Assembly (NCBI RefSeq): GCF_003259335.1 | Contig: NZ_QLLL01000002.1 | Location: 1-64,000, forward strand | DNA: 64,000 nucleotides | Reading direction: 5' to 3' | Source: Chitinophaga skermanii | Lineage (GTDB): Bacteria > Bacteroidota > Bacteroidia > Chitinophagales > Chitinophagaceae | Shown here: positions 35,765-44,246 of the stretch, in pieces | Numbering within the stretch: position 1 is the first letter of the stretch | Layout: every line of letters begins with the position of its first letter | Made by a program: the position numbers and the translations under genes | Notes under the pieces: generated by a model | Database searches by the model: none | The model's input: only the letters and a program-made list of their open reading frames with translations | What the model was told of the DNA's origin: nothing

Positions 35765-37618
35765 ATGAATGCACGTGCCAAATTTCAACGCCACAAAGGC
35801 GGTAAATCGACCGACAAAACACTTACTTTCAAAGAACGTTTAGCCGCACTACGCAACCTGCCCATGTTCTTCAAAATGGTGTGGCAAACAAGCCCATGGA
35901 TGACAGTTGCCAGTTCTCTCCTGCGTATTGCCCGCTCTGCCATGCCCGTAGCCATTCTGTATATCGGGAAATTGATCATCGACGAGGTGATTTTCTTGAG
36001 TGCTCATGCCGTTCATTCAACCGAAAAGTTGTGGACATTAGTAGCCTTGGAGTTTTTGTTGGCGATCTTATCGGATGGTAGTAGCCGTTTAATTAGTTTA
36101 TTAGACACGTTGTTGGGGGAATTATTCTCCAATAAAACCTCCATCAAAATTATGGAGCATGCGGCAACCTTGGATTTGGAACAATTTGAAGATGCTACCT
36201 TTTATGATAAGATGGAACGTGCCCGCCAGCAAACGACAGGGCGTTCGGTATTACTATCCCAAACCATGGGGCAAGTACAGGATATTATTTCCATTATATT
36301 CTTTGCGGCCGGTTTGGTGGTATTAAGCCCTTGGTTGATTCTATTATTGATAGTGGCTGTGATTCCGGCGTTTTTGGGTGAAAGTCATTTCAACAATAAG
36401 TTATATGAGCTGTATTGGGGACAAACGAGCGAGCGGCGCGAAGTGGATTACATCCGGTACTTAGGCGCTAGTGATGAAACGGCGAAAGAAGTGAAAGTAT
36501 TTGGATTGAGTGACTTCCTTATTGATAAATTCCGCACGATTGCCAATAAGTTTTACCGCGACAATAAGCGGATTGCCGTGCAGCGCTCGGCTTGGGGTAC
36601 AGTATTTGCCATGATGGGGAGTTTGGGGTATTACGGGGCTTATATCATCATCATTCTCAGAACAATTAATGGTCAATTGTCGATTGGTGACCTAACCTTC
36701 ATGGCGGGTTCATTTAGACAGTTACGGGGATTATTAGAAGGGGTATTAATGCGTTTCACGGTTGTATCACAAGGCGCCATGTACCTAACTGATTTATTTG
36801 AATTCTTCGAGCTAAAACCACGGATTAACAATGTTGCTAAACCAAGGCCATTCCCTGCTAAAATCGAGCAAGGATTTGTATTTGAGAACGTGAGTTTTAA
36901 GTACATGAACAGTGAAAAATGGGCCATCCGGGATTTGAGCTTCACCTTGCATGCAACAGAAAAGCTAGCGTTGGTGGGTGAAAATGGTGCCGGTAAAACA
37001 ACATTAGTAAAATTACTTACCCGTTTATACGATCCAACAGAAGGCCGCATTTTATTAGATGGTTATGATTTACGGGATTATGATCTTCTCCAATTACGAC
37101 AACATGTAGGCATTATCTTCCAAGACTTCTTACGCTATCAAATGAACTTATCACAGAACATAGCGGTAGGCAACATTATAGAAAAAGACAATACTTCGTT
37201 GATCACTTCCGCCGCTCAGCAAAGTTTAGCCCACTTATTAGCGGAGAAACTACCTGCCAAATACGATCAAATGCTGGGCAAAAGGTTCCATAACGGCGTA
37301 GAACTATCTGGCGGTGAATGGCAAAAAGTGGCACTCGCTAGGGCGTATATGAAGCATGCAGATTTGATTATACTGGACGAGCCTACGGCTGCATTAGATG
37401 CCCGTGCTGAATATGAAGTATTTCAACGGTTCGCCGATTTAACGAAAGGCAAATCATCGGTATTGATCTCTCACCGTTTTTCTACTGTTAGGATGGCAGA
37501 CAGGATATTGGTATTGGAAAAGGGAACGTTGGCAGAAATTGGTAGTCATGAAGAGTTATTAGAGAAAAACGGTCGCTATGCCGAATTATTTAATTTACAA
37601 GCGATGGGATATCGCTAA
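35765..37618 (+). CDS. ABC exporter (fused permease and ATPase), no C39 domain
   Basis: 617 residues. Residues 1-45 are basic and cytosolic, 50-340 form a six-helix type IV exporter domain, and 370-610 form the ATPase: Walker A GENGAGKT (405-412), signature LSGGE (514-518), Walker B LIILDE (534-539), H-loop SHRFSTV. It resembles half-size exporters of peptide and bacteriocin clusters that lack the N-terminal C39 protease. Next to the peptide array and the VKOR fusion, it is the likely exporter of the Cys-rich peptides. Leader removal would then need a protease encoded elsewhere. Confidence 0.9.
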   Translation: MNARAKFQRHKGGKSTDKTLTFKERLAALRNLPMFFKMVWQTSPWMTVASSLLRIARSAMPVAILYIGKLIIDEVIFLSAHAVHSTEKLWTLVALEFLLAILSDGSSRLISLLDTLLGELFSNKTSIKIMEHAATLDLEQFEDATFYDKMERARQQTTGRSVLLSQTMGQVQDIISIIFFAAGLVVLSPWLILLLIVAVIPAFLGESHFNNKLYELYWGQTSERREVDYIRYLGASDETAKEVKVFGLSDFLIDKFRTIANKFYRDNKRIAVQRSAWGTVFAMMGSLGYYGAYIIIILRTINGQLSIGDLTFMAGSFRQLRGLLEGVLMRFTVVSQGAMYLTDLFEFFELKPRINNVAKPRPFPAKIEQGFVFENVSFKYMNSEKWAIRDLSFTLHATEKLALVGENGAGKTTLVKLLTRLYDPTEGRILLDGYDLRDYDLLQLRQHVGIIFQDFLRYQMNLSQNIAVGNIIEKDNTSLITSAAQQSLAHLLAEKLPAKYDQMLGKRFHNGVELSGGEWQKVALARAYMKHADLIILDEPTAALDARAEYEVFQRFADLTKGKSSVLISHRFSTVRMADRILVLEKGTLAEIGSHEELLEKNGRYAELFNLQAMGYR

Positions 37619-37628
37619 AACATATGTA

Positions 37629-37668
37629 GAAAATCGTTTCTATCATGCGATAGAACGATTTTCTCTTC
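37629..37668 (+). terminator. Terminator after the ABC exporter
   Basis: Long stem GAAAATCGTT(T)CTATC / GATAGAACGATTTTC with one bulged T and loop ATGC, followed by the weak T-run TCTTCC. Confidence 0.6.
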
Positions 37669-37690
37669 CTTCACTCCATCCTCTTAAAAT

Positions 37691-37722
37691 GACATTCGAC
37701 CCTCGCAAATCGTCATTCGAGC
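37691..37722 (+). promoter_or_regulatory. Candidate LytTR-binding direct repeat upstream of the kinase gene
   Basis: GACATTCGACC and GTCATTCGAGC carry ATTCGA at 37694 and 37715, exactly 21 bases apart. LytTR domains bind pairs of roughly 9-base direct repeats two helical turns apart. The site lies about 80 bases before the kinase start. The same arrangement recurs just after the regulator gene, which points to the adjacent LytTR protein as the binder. Confidence 0.6.
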
Positions 37723-37799
37723 AATAAAACCATGGATTTTCGGCTAAAAATGATCAACTTAATCCCTTCATTATCATATTCCAAAACGCCGATTTGTAC

Positions 37800-38948
37800 A
37801 TGGACATTCACGCGAACGCCCACTATTCCATTCCTCTACAGCAAAAAATACGACTGGCACTCGGCGTGTACGCGATTTATTGGCCCATTCGAATATATGT
37901 TAACCACGACGATTTCGGTATCCATGCTATTAGCCGTGATTGGCTGATTTGGATCGTAGAACTCATTCTTACCACGGCTTACTTTACCCTTTGGTTAGTT
38001 TTCACCGAGCGTATAGAGCAGCAATTAAAGCATTCCTTCCTATCGAGATCATTTAAAGATCATTCGCTCACTTGGAAGATACTTATGTTGGTGATAGCCG
38101 CTTTATTAGCAGTAGGCTTCAACTGTTTTTACGGTGCTGTTTGGATGCGGTTAGATAGTTTCTTACATGAACCTGATTTCCGCCATTTTGCGGAAGATTA
38201 TATGCGCAAGCGAGCTTCCACTTCTCCCCTCATAACCATACCTATAGAAGTAAGACATAAAGCAGTAGCGAAGGTCAACAATGGTTTAGTAGTGATGGCC
38301 CTTCTTTCGGCCTACTATTTGGCGGCTTTGAGCCGTGGCCATAAGCAATTGGAAGAACTCCGTGTAAACAGTGAACAATTGAAGCGCGAAGCTACACAAG
38401 TGCAGCTGTCTGCCTTGAAAAACCAGGTGAATCCACATTTCCTTTTTAACAGTTTAAGCATTTTATCCAGCTTGGTTGAGATCGACACCAAACTATCTGT
38501 GCAATTTATCGCGCAGTTATCGCGGGCATTCCGCTATGTGTTGGAGCAACGAGATACAGAAAAAGTGCTATTAAAAACGGAAATGGACTTTCTGAAATCG
38601 TACATCTTTTTACTGAATATCCGCTTTGAAGATAAGCTGGTGGTTAGTACTCATGTAGATGAAAACGATAGTATGCGGTTCCATATTGCACCGTTGACCT
38701 TACAGCTGCTAGTAGAAAATGCTGTCAAACACAACCAAATGTCGATGGAACAACCGTTAAAGGTAACCATTTTCGTGGAGGGCGATTACCTCGTAGTTAA
38801 AAACCCATTGCAGCTAAGGCCACAACGAGAAATGTCGACCGGTATGGGATTGCAGAACATTATTAACCGCTACCGTTTGTTGGTAGATCGTCCTGTAATT
38901 GTGGACGATCAGCCGGGCTATTTCACCGTAAAAATACCTTTGTTATGA
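37800..38948 (+). CDS. LytS/YehU-type sensor histidine kinase (second pair)
   Basis: 382 residues from the ATG at 37800 (a TTG two codons earlier is in frame). Four hydrophobic helices: about 21-37, 48-70, 95-115 and 163-180, with an extracytoplasmic loop of about 45 residues between the last two. Then come a coiled segment and the His_kinase domain with NQVNPHFLFNSLS (His213) and the ATPase motifs LLVENAVKHN and GMGLQNIINRY. The last four bases overlap the regulator gene. By position it belongs with the peptide/exporter locus, perhaps sensing the exported peptide. Confidence 0.9.
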   Translation: MDIHANAHYSIPLQQKIRLALGVYAIYWPIRIYVNHDDFGIHAISRDWLIWIVELILTTAYFTLWLVFTERIEQQLKHSFLSRSFKDHSLTWKILMLVIAALLAVGFNCFYGAVWMRLDSFLHEPDFRHFAEDYMRKRASTSPLITIPIEVRHKAVAKVNNGLVVMALLSAYYLAALSRGHKQLEELRVNSEQLKREATQVQLSALKNQVNPHFLFNSLSILSSLVEIDTKLSVQFIAQLSRAFRYVLEQRDTEKVLLKTEMDFLKSYIFLLNIRFEDKLVVSTHVDENDSMRFHIAPLTLQLLVENAVKHNQMSMEQPLKVTIFVEGDYLVVKNPLQLRPQREMSTGMGLQNIINRYRLLVDRPVIVDDQPGYFTVKIPLL

Positions 38949-39706
38949 ATGTTGTGATAATTGAAGATGAAACATTAAGTGCAAAAAGGCTCGAGAAGAT
39001 GCTGCATAGCATTGATGTGAAAATAAACGTAATGGCAATATTGCCATCGGTAAAAGCGAGTGTGCAATGGTTAGCGGATAATTCAGCACCATTGAATTTG
39101 ATATTTATGGACATTCATTTGGAAGACGATCATGCTTTCAAAATCATAGAAGAAACGGCGCTTTCCATACCTACTATTTTCACCACAGCTTACGACAATT
39201 ATGCGATTAAAGCATTTAAAACGAATAGTGTTGATTATTTGCTGAAACCCATCGAGCAGGCAGAACTAGAACAAGCGATTACCAAATTCAAGCAAATACA
39301 TTTTCAGCAAGGCTCCAAAGAAACATTCAACTACCAAGCCTTGTTAGAAAAACTAGCCCCTACTTCGTATAAAACACGTTTCATGGCAAATGTGGGCAAT
39401 AAGCTGATCAGTATTCCAACAGAAAATATCGCCTACTTTTATTACAAAGACAAAGCCACCTGGGCTATGACAAAAGAAGGGAAAAGCTGTTGCGTTGAAT
39501 ACAGTCTCGATAAGTTAATAAAACTACTCGACCCTAGCACCTTTTTCCGCATCAACCGCAGCTACATTGTATCGTATGAAAGTATACAATCGATGAAATA
39601 TTACTCTACCAGTAAATTAAAATTGGATATAGCGCCGATAACGAGTGAAGAAGTATTTGTGAGTAGCGACCGGTTAACAGCATTTAAAGAATGGCTGGGC
39701 AAATAA
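38945..39706 (+). CDS. LytTR-family response regulator (second pair)
   Basis: 253 residues. Receiver with IIEDETLS and phospho-Asp56 in LIFMDIHLEDD, then a LytTR DNA-binding domain (about 150-250; IAYFYYKDKATWAMT ... FFRINRSYIVSYESI). Coupled to the kinase by an ATGA overlap. The 21-base-spaced ATTCGA pairs on both sides of this operon are its most likely targets. Confidence 0.92.
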   Translation: MNVVIIEDETLSAKRLEKMLHSIDVKINVMAILPSVKASVQWLADNSAPLNLIFMDIHLEDDHAFKIIEETALSIPTIFTTAYDNYAIKAFKTNSVDYLLKPIEQAELEQAITKFKQIHFQQGSKETFNYQALLEKLAPTSYKTRFMANVGNKLISIPTENIAYFYYKDKATWAMTKEGKSCCVEYSLDKLIKLLDPSTFFRINRSYIVSYESIQSMKYYSTSKLKLDIAPITSEEVFVSSDRLTAFKEWLGK

Positions 39707-39722
39707 TACAGCAAAGAAAATG

Positions 39723-39754
39723 ACTATTCGACCTTGAAAATTGGGTATTCGACC
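39723..39754 (+). promoter_or_regulatory. Second candidate LytTR-binding direct repeat, downstream of the regulator gene
   Basis: CTATTCGACC and GTATTCGACC carry ATTCGA at 39726 and 39747, again exactly 21 bases apart. No annotated plus-strand gene follows. TTTG at 39764-39767 lies ten bases further on, where a -33 element would be expected for an activator-dependent promoter. Confidence 0.55.
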
Positions 39755-39867
39755 ACAATGTTTTTTGAATACAATTGAATTGCAAGACATTTAGAAATAG
39801 ATGAAGATTTTGTTTCAATAAAGAGCAGGTTTCTTAGAAAATGCTTTTGGAATTGAAATTCCCCCAG

Positions 39868-39893
39868 CGGCATATTTTACATATGCCGTTTCT
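39868..39893 (+). terminator. Hairpin with T-run downstream of the second LytTR site
   Basis: Perfect stem CGGCATAT (39868-39875) / ATATGCCG (39881-39888), five-base loop, then TTTCT. It could end a short transcript of about 100 bases started after the LytTR site, or terminate the regulator operon. Confidence 0.45.
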
Positions 39894-39948
39894 ATTAGTA
39901 CGTTATTCAAATTTGCAATCGAATTAATCAAGCATCAACCGCATTCAA

Positions 39949-40362
39949 CTACCTTATAAGAATGATCGTACCGGCAATAATACAAGATGCGCCCAATATT
40001 GTTTTCCAATCTAGTTGTTCCTTTAAAAATATTGCCGATAAAACGATGGCGATTGCAACACTAAGTTTATCAATAGGTGCAACTTTTGAAACTGGGCCCA
40101 TTGATAGCGCTTTGAAATAAAAAATCCATGAAAGCCCCGTGGCTAAGCCACTTAATGTAAGAAACAAGATGTTTTGTTTGGTAAGCGTTCTAATACCTTT
40201 CAGCTCACCGGTTACAGCTACAATTCCCCAAGCTAACCCTACAATCACAATCGTTCGAATAGCCGTTGCAAGGTTGCTGTTCACACCTTTCAATCCTACT
40301 TTCGCCAGTACAGCGGTTAGTGCTGCAAAGATGGCTGATAAAAGTGCATATAATTTCCACAT
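39949..40362 (-). CDS. Small EamA-family transporter (single-repeat)
   Basis: 137 residues from the ATG at 40362 (MWKLYALLSAIFAALTAVLAKVG), preferred over an upstream in-frame ATG lacking family similarity. It contains one EamA repeat with four to five helices, ending LGASCIIAGTIILIR. The length matches the half-size EamA proteins that act as homodimers, like EmrE-type small transporters. Substrate unknown. Confidence 0.85.
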   Translation of the reverse strand: MWKLYALLSAIFAALTAVLAKVGLKGVNSNLATAIRTIVIVGLAWGIVAVTGELKGIRTLTKQNILFLTLSGLATGLSWIFYFKALSMGPVSKVAPIDKLSVAIAIVLSAIFLKEQLDWKTILGASCIIAGTIILIR

Positions 40363-40542
40363 ACAGCTAATTTTACAGTGAATGTAAGGGATAAAAATCA
40401 TTCAGATTTTCTTCAGATTCTGGGTACAAATTTGTGCCAGTACCTACAAAGTACACCGTTTGTAACAAATATACAGGGCGATGAATGACCGGTTTGAAGA
40501 GAGAGAACGACCGGTGGTCTGTCGCCCTTCGTATACCAGGGC

Positions 40543-40785
40543 CTATATGCGGTTGGGCAATTGCTCCAATTGCCAATTAAACTCACTTACGGGAGATTGA
40601 CCTAGTGTATGTACGGCATGCACAATACGATCCGCTGCCAGGATAGCATGTTCCGCCATGTGAGTTGTAGCGGCAGCATGGCAAGCAACTTGGGCAAGGA
40701 ATTGGATAAAAGCAGCTTGGTAACCGCTTGCAGCAGATTTAGCAGCAAAGGATGCCTTCCGAGCATCATTTATTCTTACTTTCCC
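40543..40785 (-). pseudogene. Remnant of a putative immunity protein gene (Imm5-like)
   Basis: On the minus strand a frame ending at 40543 reads INDARKASFAAKSAA ... QVACHAAATTHMAEHAILAAD ... FNWQLEQLPNRI-stop. This Ala/His-rich pattern with a final WQLEQLP is that of the C-terminal half of the proteins annotated as putative immunity protein (Imm5-like). An in-frame stop lies upstream and no N-terminal half is found, so the gene is decayed. I made this family link from memory of the pattern. Confidence 0.5.
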
Positions 40786-40980
40786 ATCAACCTAGCTAAT
40801 TCTAAAAACAATACCTGGTTCTTGCTATGGATACGGGATATTGAGTATATAGGTCGAGATTATTAGCATATTTCACAAGCGAAGGAATGACTTCTAATTG
40901 TATTTTTTGCAAGATTAAATGGGGCGTAAAGTGTATGGGGAATTCCATTTAGTTAAATGCACGCTATGTATAAAAGTAAA

Positions 40981-41042
40981 AATACTATTCATGCACATAC
41001 CACCTCGTATAAGACGCTGCTGTATTGTACATGAATAGTATT
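40981..41042 (-). terminator. Perfect 13-base inverted repeat, likely terminator of the metalloprotease gene
   Basis: AATACTATTCATG (40981-40993) and CATGAATAGTATT (41030-41042) are perfect reverse complements with a 36-base loop. Read on the minus strand the second arm runs into TTTTACTTTTAT. The large loop is unusual for a terminator. Confidence 0.5.
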
Positions 41043-41065
41043 GTCATATTCAGTTTGTAATCAAA

Positions 41066-42397
41066 CTACTTCCTAAATTTCAAATCATACTTACTGTTGT
41101 ATAAAAACTTAATCGGATCATCTACTTCAATAATATCTATGACCGCTTGTTGCTTATCTTTTGCATTTTTGTAGTATGCTTCTGCTATTTTGTAACCCAT
41201 GTAATATCCCAAATCAGCAGGTTTATCCTTTACCTTATCGTAGTTGTACAACCAATTACTAGTTGATGTATTACACAATTCTTTTTTCAGATCAGTCCAC
41301 AATTCCTTTTCATGTGCATCACCATATTCTTTTACAATTGAATTGATTTGTCCACCTGTTGTAAGTTCTCCAATAAAATCACAAAACCCTTCGCGCATCA
41401 CATTGTACAACAAATTACAACTCATGGCTTCTGGTGCGTACTTCGACACTTGTTGTGTATGCACACATTCATGTGCTACCATATTCCTAATCTTCTGAAC
41501 GAGGTTCGTATCACCGGCTAACATTTTTCCATATGCAGAATTATTAAATTCGCTTAAATCTATTTCGCGGGTAGAGGTGGTGACTTCTGTGCCAATTAAC
41601 ACGTACTTATCCGATACTGTACCGCCCGTATTGACAATACCAATGGCAAAACACACTTTAAATGGTTTAAAATTCGGATAGATCTCTTGGAACTTATTGA
41701 AGAGTTGATTGATATCATCCTCTACTGCTTTTACCTTATATGTATTCGCACGAACGGAGGCAAAATATTTGGGCAACTTCCGAATGATATTTACATACTT
41801 TTCAGCAGTAAGCTCTCGTACTCTCATAAAATCTATCAAACCATCTGTAGCACGATCTAAATAAATGGTTTGAATGGCGTTAATACTATCGTTCCTAGTT
41901 TTACATGTTGCCAGTGCATCAAATGCTTCCCAGAAATGATCTATATCTACTGTTAAAACATGCTTCTTATTCTCTGGTTCTAATTCTTTTTTTATGCGGG
42001 CTATTCTTTCCAACTCAGCCTTCGTATACTTTTTCACTTGTACTGAAACTTTCCCGCTTTCCGGGTTTGTACTTTCATTCAAGCGCTCAATTATCAATGT
42101 ATAACTACCCGAAGTACTAGGCGTAAAATCAAATTTCTCTGGACCATCCGTTCCATTGGGGCTATCCTGCGTATGTAACACTTTTCCATCCAATTGCAGT
42201 ATTACTTGCACGTCGATACCTTGCTGTTGAACGTGTATCTTATAGGGTCGACCCTTCTCTAATTGCAAGGTATAACCAGTTGCTTTGTCCTTCTGGATAG
42301 TTACATCTGTGTATAGTTTACCAATGTCTAATTTACTAGTTTGGCCAAATGAAAGCATAGCCATAAGGCACAGGGTAATCGTGAAAATTGTTCTCAT
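41066..42397 (-). CDS. Secreted gluzincin-like metalloprotease (DUF2268-like)
   Basis: 443 residues from the ATG at 42397, which opens the signal peptide FTITLCLMAMLSFGQ; the frame extends 46 codons upstream without signal features and into a region next to the previous gene. The N-terminal 25-125 looks like a PPC-type beta-sandwich (FDFTPSTSGSYTLIIER). The catalytic part has HECVH (His309, Glu310, His313) and a downstream REGFCDFI whose Glu is the probable third zinc ligand, as in DUF2268-type predicted proteases. Substrate unknown. Confidence 0.75.
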   Translation of the reverse strand: MRTIFTITLCLMAMLSFGQTSKLDIGKLYTDVTIQKDKATGYTLQLEKGRPYKIHVQQQGIDVQVILQLDGKVLHTQDSPNGTDGPEKFDFTPSTSGSYTLIIERLNESTNPESGKVSVQVKKYTKAELERIARIKKELEPENKKHVLTVDIDHFWEAFDALATCKTRNDSINAIQTIYLDRATDGLIDFMRVRELTAEKYVNIIRKLPKYFASVRANTYKVKAVEDDINQLFNKFQEIYPNFKPFKVCFAIGIVNTGGTVSDKYVLIGTEVTTSTREIDLSEFNNSAYGKMLAGDTNLVQKIRNMVAHECVHTQQVSKYAPEAMSCNLLYNVMREGFCDFIGELTTGGQINSIVKEYGDAHEKELWTDLKKELCNTSTSNWLYNYDKVKDKPADLGYYMGYKIAEAYYKNAKDKQQAVIDIIEVDDPIKFLYNSKYDLKFRK

Positions 42398-42497
42398 GTT
42401 GAAAAATATAAACGTATATATAGATCTTAGTTTATTGGCACAAGGTATCTTGCTGAAGCGGGTCTCTCCAGTTAAAATAACGCTATTTTTAGAAATA

Positions 42498-43217
42498 TTA
42501 TTTCGAATTACTAGGTATAAATTCAGCTTTTGCACCCAAGCTTTCTAGTTGAGCAATGACTCTCAGCATTAATATTTTGAATCCACTTTTTAGTACAAAT
42601 GGCGGGTTATTGACCATTCCCAAGGCTGCTTGCGGACTTAAACCTAGCAACGCTTTTACAAATTGCATAACCTTCACCTTGTTAGGTCCACAATCGATTA
42701 CAAGAATATCACCTTGAACATAATCTCCCATGTTAACCGGTTCTTGCTCAACAAATTCATCTTGCGACAATGTATGATCGTATACTTCTTGCCACAGCCC
42801 TTCATCAATGTTGCAGTGTTCTTCAAGGTAGGCAGCTGTGCCAGGCTGGTTACCATGCAAACGCTTTAAGTCCTCTAAAAGCGCTTGACAAGCTTGTATA
42901 CCAGGTGCTACTAATTGTGCTTCCCATACCCCTGCACCATGCCAAGCAAAGTACACAGGGTACCCCTTCGTTTCTTCTGAAAAGTCAACAAAATAAGGAT
43001 CATCCATTTCATTCAGAGCCACCACAAACCATCCTGGTTGCCATTGCCCTGCTTGCATACCCGTTAAATCTTCTAACGTAATGCCATGAAACCGGTAACC
43101 ACTTTGTAGCTTTTCAAACGCAACCTGGTCTTTTGGATAATATGCAGGCAAACAAGCATCCCCAGCTATAATAGCCATATCGATAAAATTTTGCACTGCA
43201 GCAGGAACCTGGATCAT
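42498..43217 (-). CDS. SUKH/SMI1-like domain fused to a ribosomal L7/L12 C-terminal-like domain
   Basis: 239 residues from the ATG at 43217. The first two thirds (FVVALNEMDDPYFVDFSEE, YPVYFAWHGAGVWEAQ) look like SMI1/KNR4 (SUKH) proteins, a superfamily of immunity proteins in toxin systems. The C-terminal 60 residues (KVKVMQFVKALLGLSPQAALGMVNNPP...VIAQLESLGAKAEF) follow the L7/L12 C-terminal pattern KIxVIKxVRExTGLGLKEAKxLVxxxP...LExxGAxxE. No toxin gene is adjacent. The assignment of both parts is by pattern recognition. Confidence 0.6.
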   Translation of the reverse strand: MIQVPAAVQNFIDMAIIAGDACLPAYYPKDQVAFEKLQSGYRFHGITLEDLTGMQAGQWQPGWFVVALNEMDDPYFVDFSEETKGYPVYFAWHGAGVWEAQLVAPGIQACQALLEDLKRLHGNQPGTAAYLEEHCNIDEGLWQEVYDHTLSQDEFVEQEPVNMGDYVQGDILVIDCGPNKVKVMQFVKALLGLSPQAALGMVNNPPFVLKSGFKILMLRVIAQLESLGAKAEFIPSNSK

Positions 43218-43537
43218 TTTCCTCGAATAATTAAATAGTGAATAACAATACATTATAGGTTACAACAGCCTTTTCAGATGATATGAATCTACTACAATTC
43301 AGTCGTAAGGCAAAAGATAACCAATAGATCGTTTGTTGATTAGACAGGGAAAGATGGTAGGTGGTCACATAAAAAACAAAATAATTTTTTGCGAAAATTT
43401 CGTGACCAATTTACTCGCTTCATTGTCTTATAAGTGAATATCCAAACACTTTTTATTATGCGAAGCGATATAGTAAACCAAAAGGAAATAGTATGAAATC
43501 CTCACAATATTGAAGTTTCCCCAGTATGCACCTACAT
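43218..43537. other. Gene-free region with inverted GGTCAC / GTGACC words
   Basis: No gene is seen between the SUKH-like gene and the next terminator. GGTCAC (43365) and GTGACC (43411) are inverted 40 bases apart around an A/T-rich centre with TTGCGAAAATTTCG. It is followed by TTCATTGTCTTATAAGTGAAT, a phrase that reminds me of leaders found in Bacteroidota ECF-sigma/FecR loci. No sigma or FecR gene follows, only a 12-codon frame at 43459. Confidence 0.3.
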
Positions 43538-43573
43538 AAAAAAAGCCGCTCCTATCATGTAGAAGCGGCTTTT
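43538..43573 (-). terminator. Terminator of the DinB-like gene
   Basis: AAAAAGCCGCT / AGCGGCTTTT stem with a 13-base loop; on the minus strand it ends in a T-run (TTTTTTTATG). Confidence 0.8.
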
Positions 43574-43590
43574 ACAAATATCACTGTTGA

Positions 43591-44118
43591 CTAGAATAAC
43601 TTCTCTTGCGGAGGCTTCGCTCCCGCTAAGCGGATATATACAGTTGTTTGTCCGCGATGGTGGGTTTGATGCTCAAAATCCTTTTCAAAAGCCACGCGGC
43701 GTGTCATTTCAAAACGGTTCATGAACTTAATGTTACCATCTAACTCTGCTGGCGTCATTTTCTTAAGAGCAGCCATCACGTAATCATAACTGTCCATAAC
43801 CATTTTGGTAACGGCTTCTTTAGATTGATCTTGAGATTTCTCCAACGCGCCAAATCCATACGGTGCTTTTTCACCCGTAATGGTGGCTGTAAATCCATAA
43901 TTGGCATCGGCCAAATGGAGCATTTGCTCTGCAAAAGAACGCATTTCCGGCGTTGGCTTCAAGCCATAGCTACCGGCAGGCATCACATCAAGGTATTCTT
44001 TCGTATACGCTTTGGCTCGTTCCCACTCTTTCAAAGCCTCGTCGGTCGACTGGCCGAATGAAATGGCAGACATACAAAGGCATACCAATAAAATTTGGAA
44101 AATTTTGAGTGCTTTCAT
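43591..44118 (-). CDS. Secreted DinB-family protein
   Basis: 175 residues from the ATG at 44118, giving signal peptide FQILLVCLCMSAISFGQ. The rest is a DinB/YfiT-like four-helix bundle: MRSFAEQMLHLADANYGF near the first metal His and a C-terminal HQTHHRGQTTVYIRL carrying the paired His of the metal site. DinB-like enzymes use thiols or act as metal-dependent hydrolases or transferases; a periplasmic location is common in Bacteroidota. Function unknown. Confidence 0.82.
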   Translation of the reverse strand: MKALKIFQILLVCLCMSAISFGQSTDEALKEWERAKAYTKEYLDVMPAGSYGLKPTPEMRSFAEQMLHLADANYGFTATITGEKAPYGFGALEKSQDQSKEAVTKMVMDSYDYVMAALKKMTPAELDGNIKFMNRFEMTRRVAFEKDFEHQTHHRGQTTVYIRLAGAKPPQEKLF

Positions 44119-44246
44119 TGCGATATATTTTTCGTGGAAGGAATGTTTTAATGGAATATTACACACAGCACACGATCTATATAAAGTTACAATCAAAAAA
44201 AGATAATGCAAAAATTACTATTTTTGCCCTGAACAACAATGAAACA

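Noticed and set aside
40609..40866. Plus-strand 85-residue open frame
   Set aside because: It lies opposite the Imm5-like remnant, whose minus-strand reading is far more protein-like.
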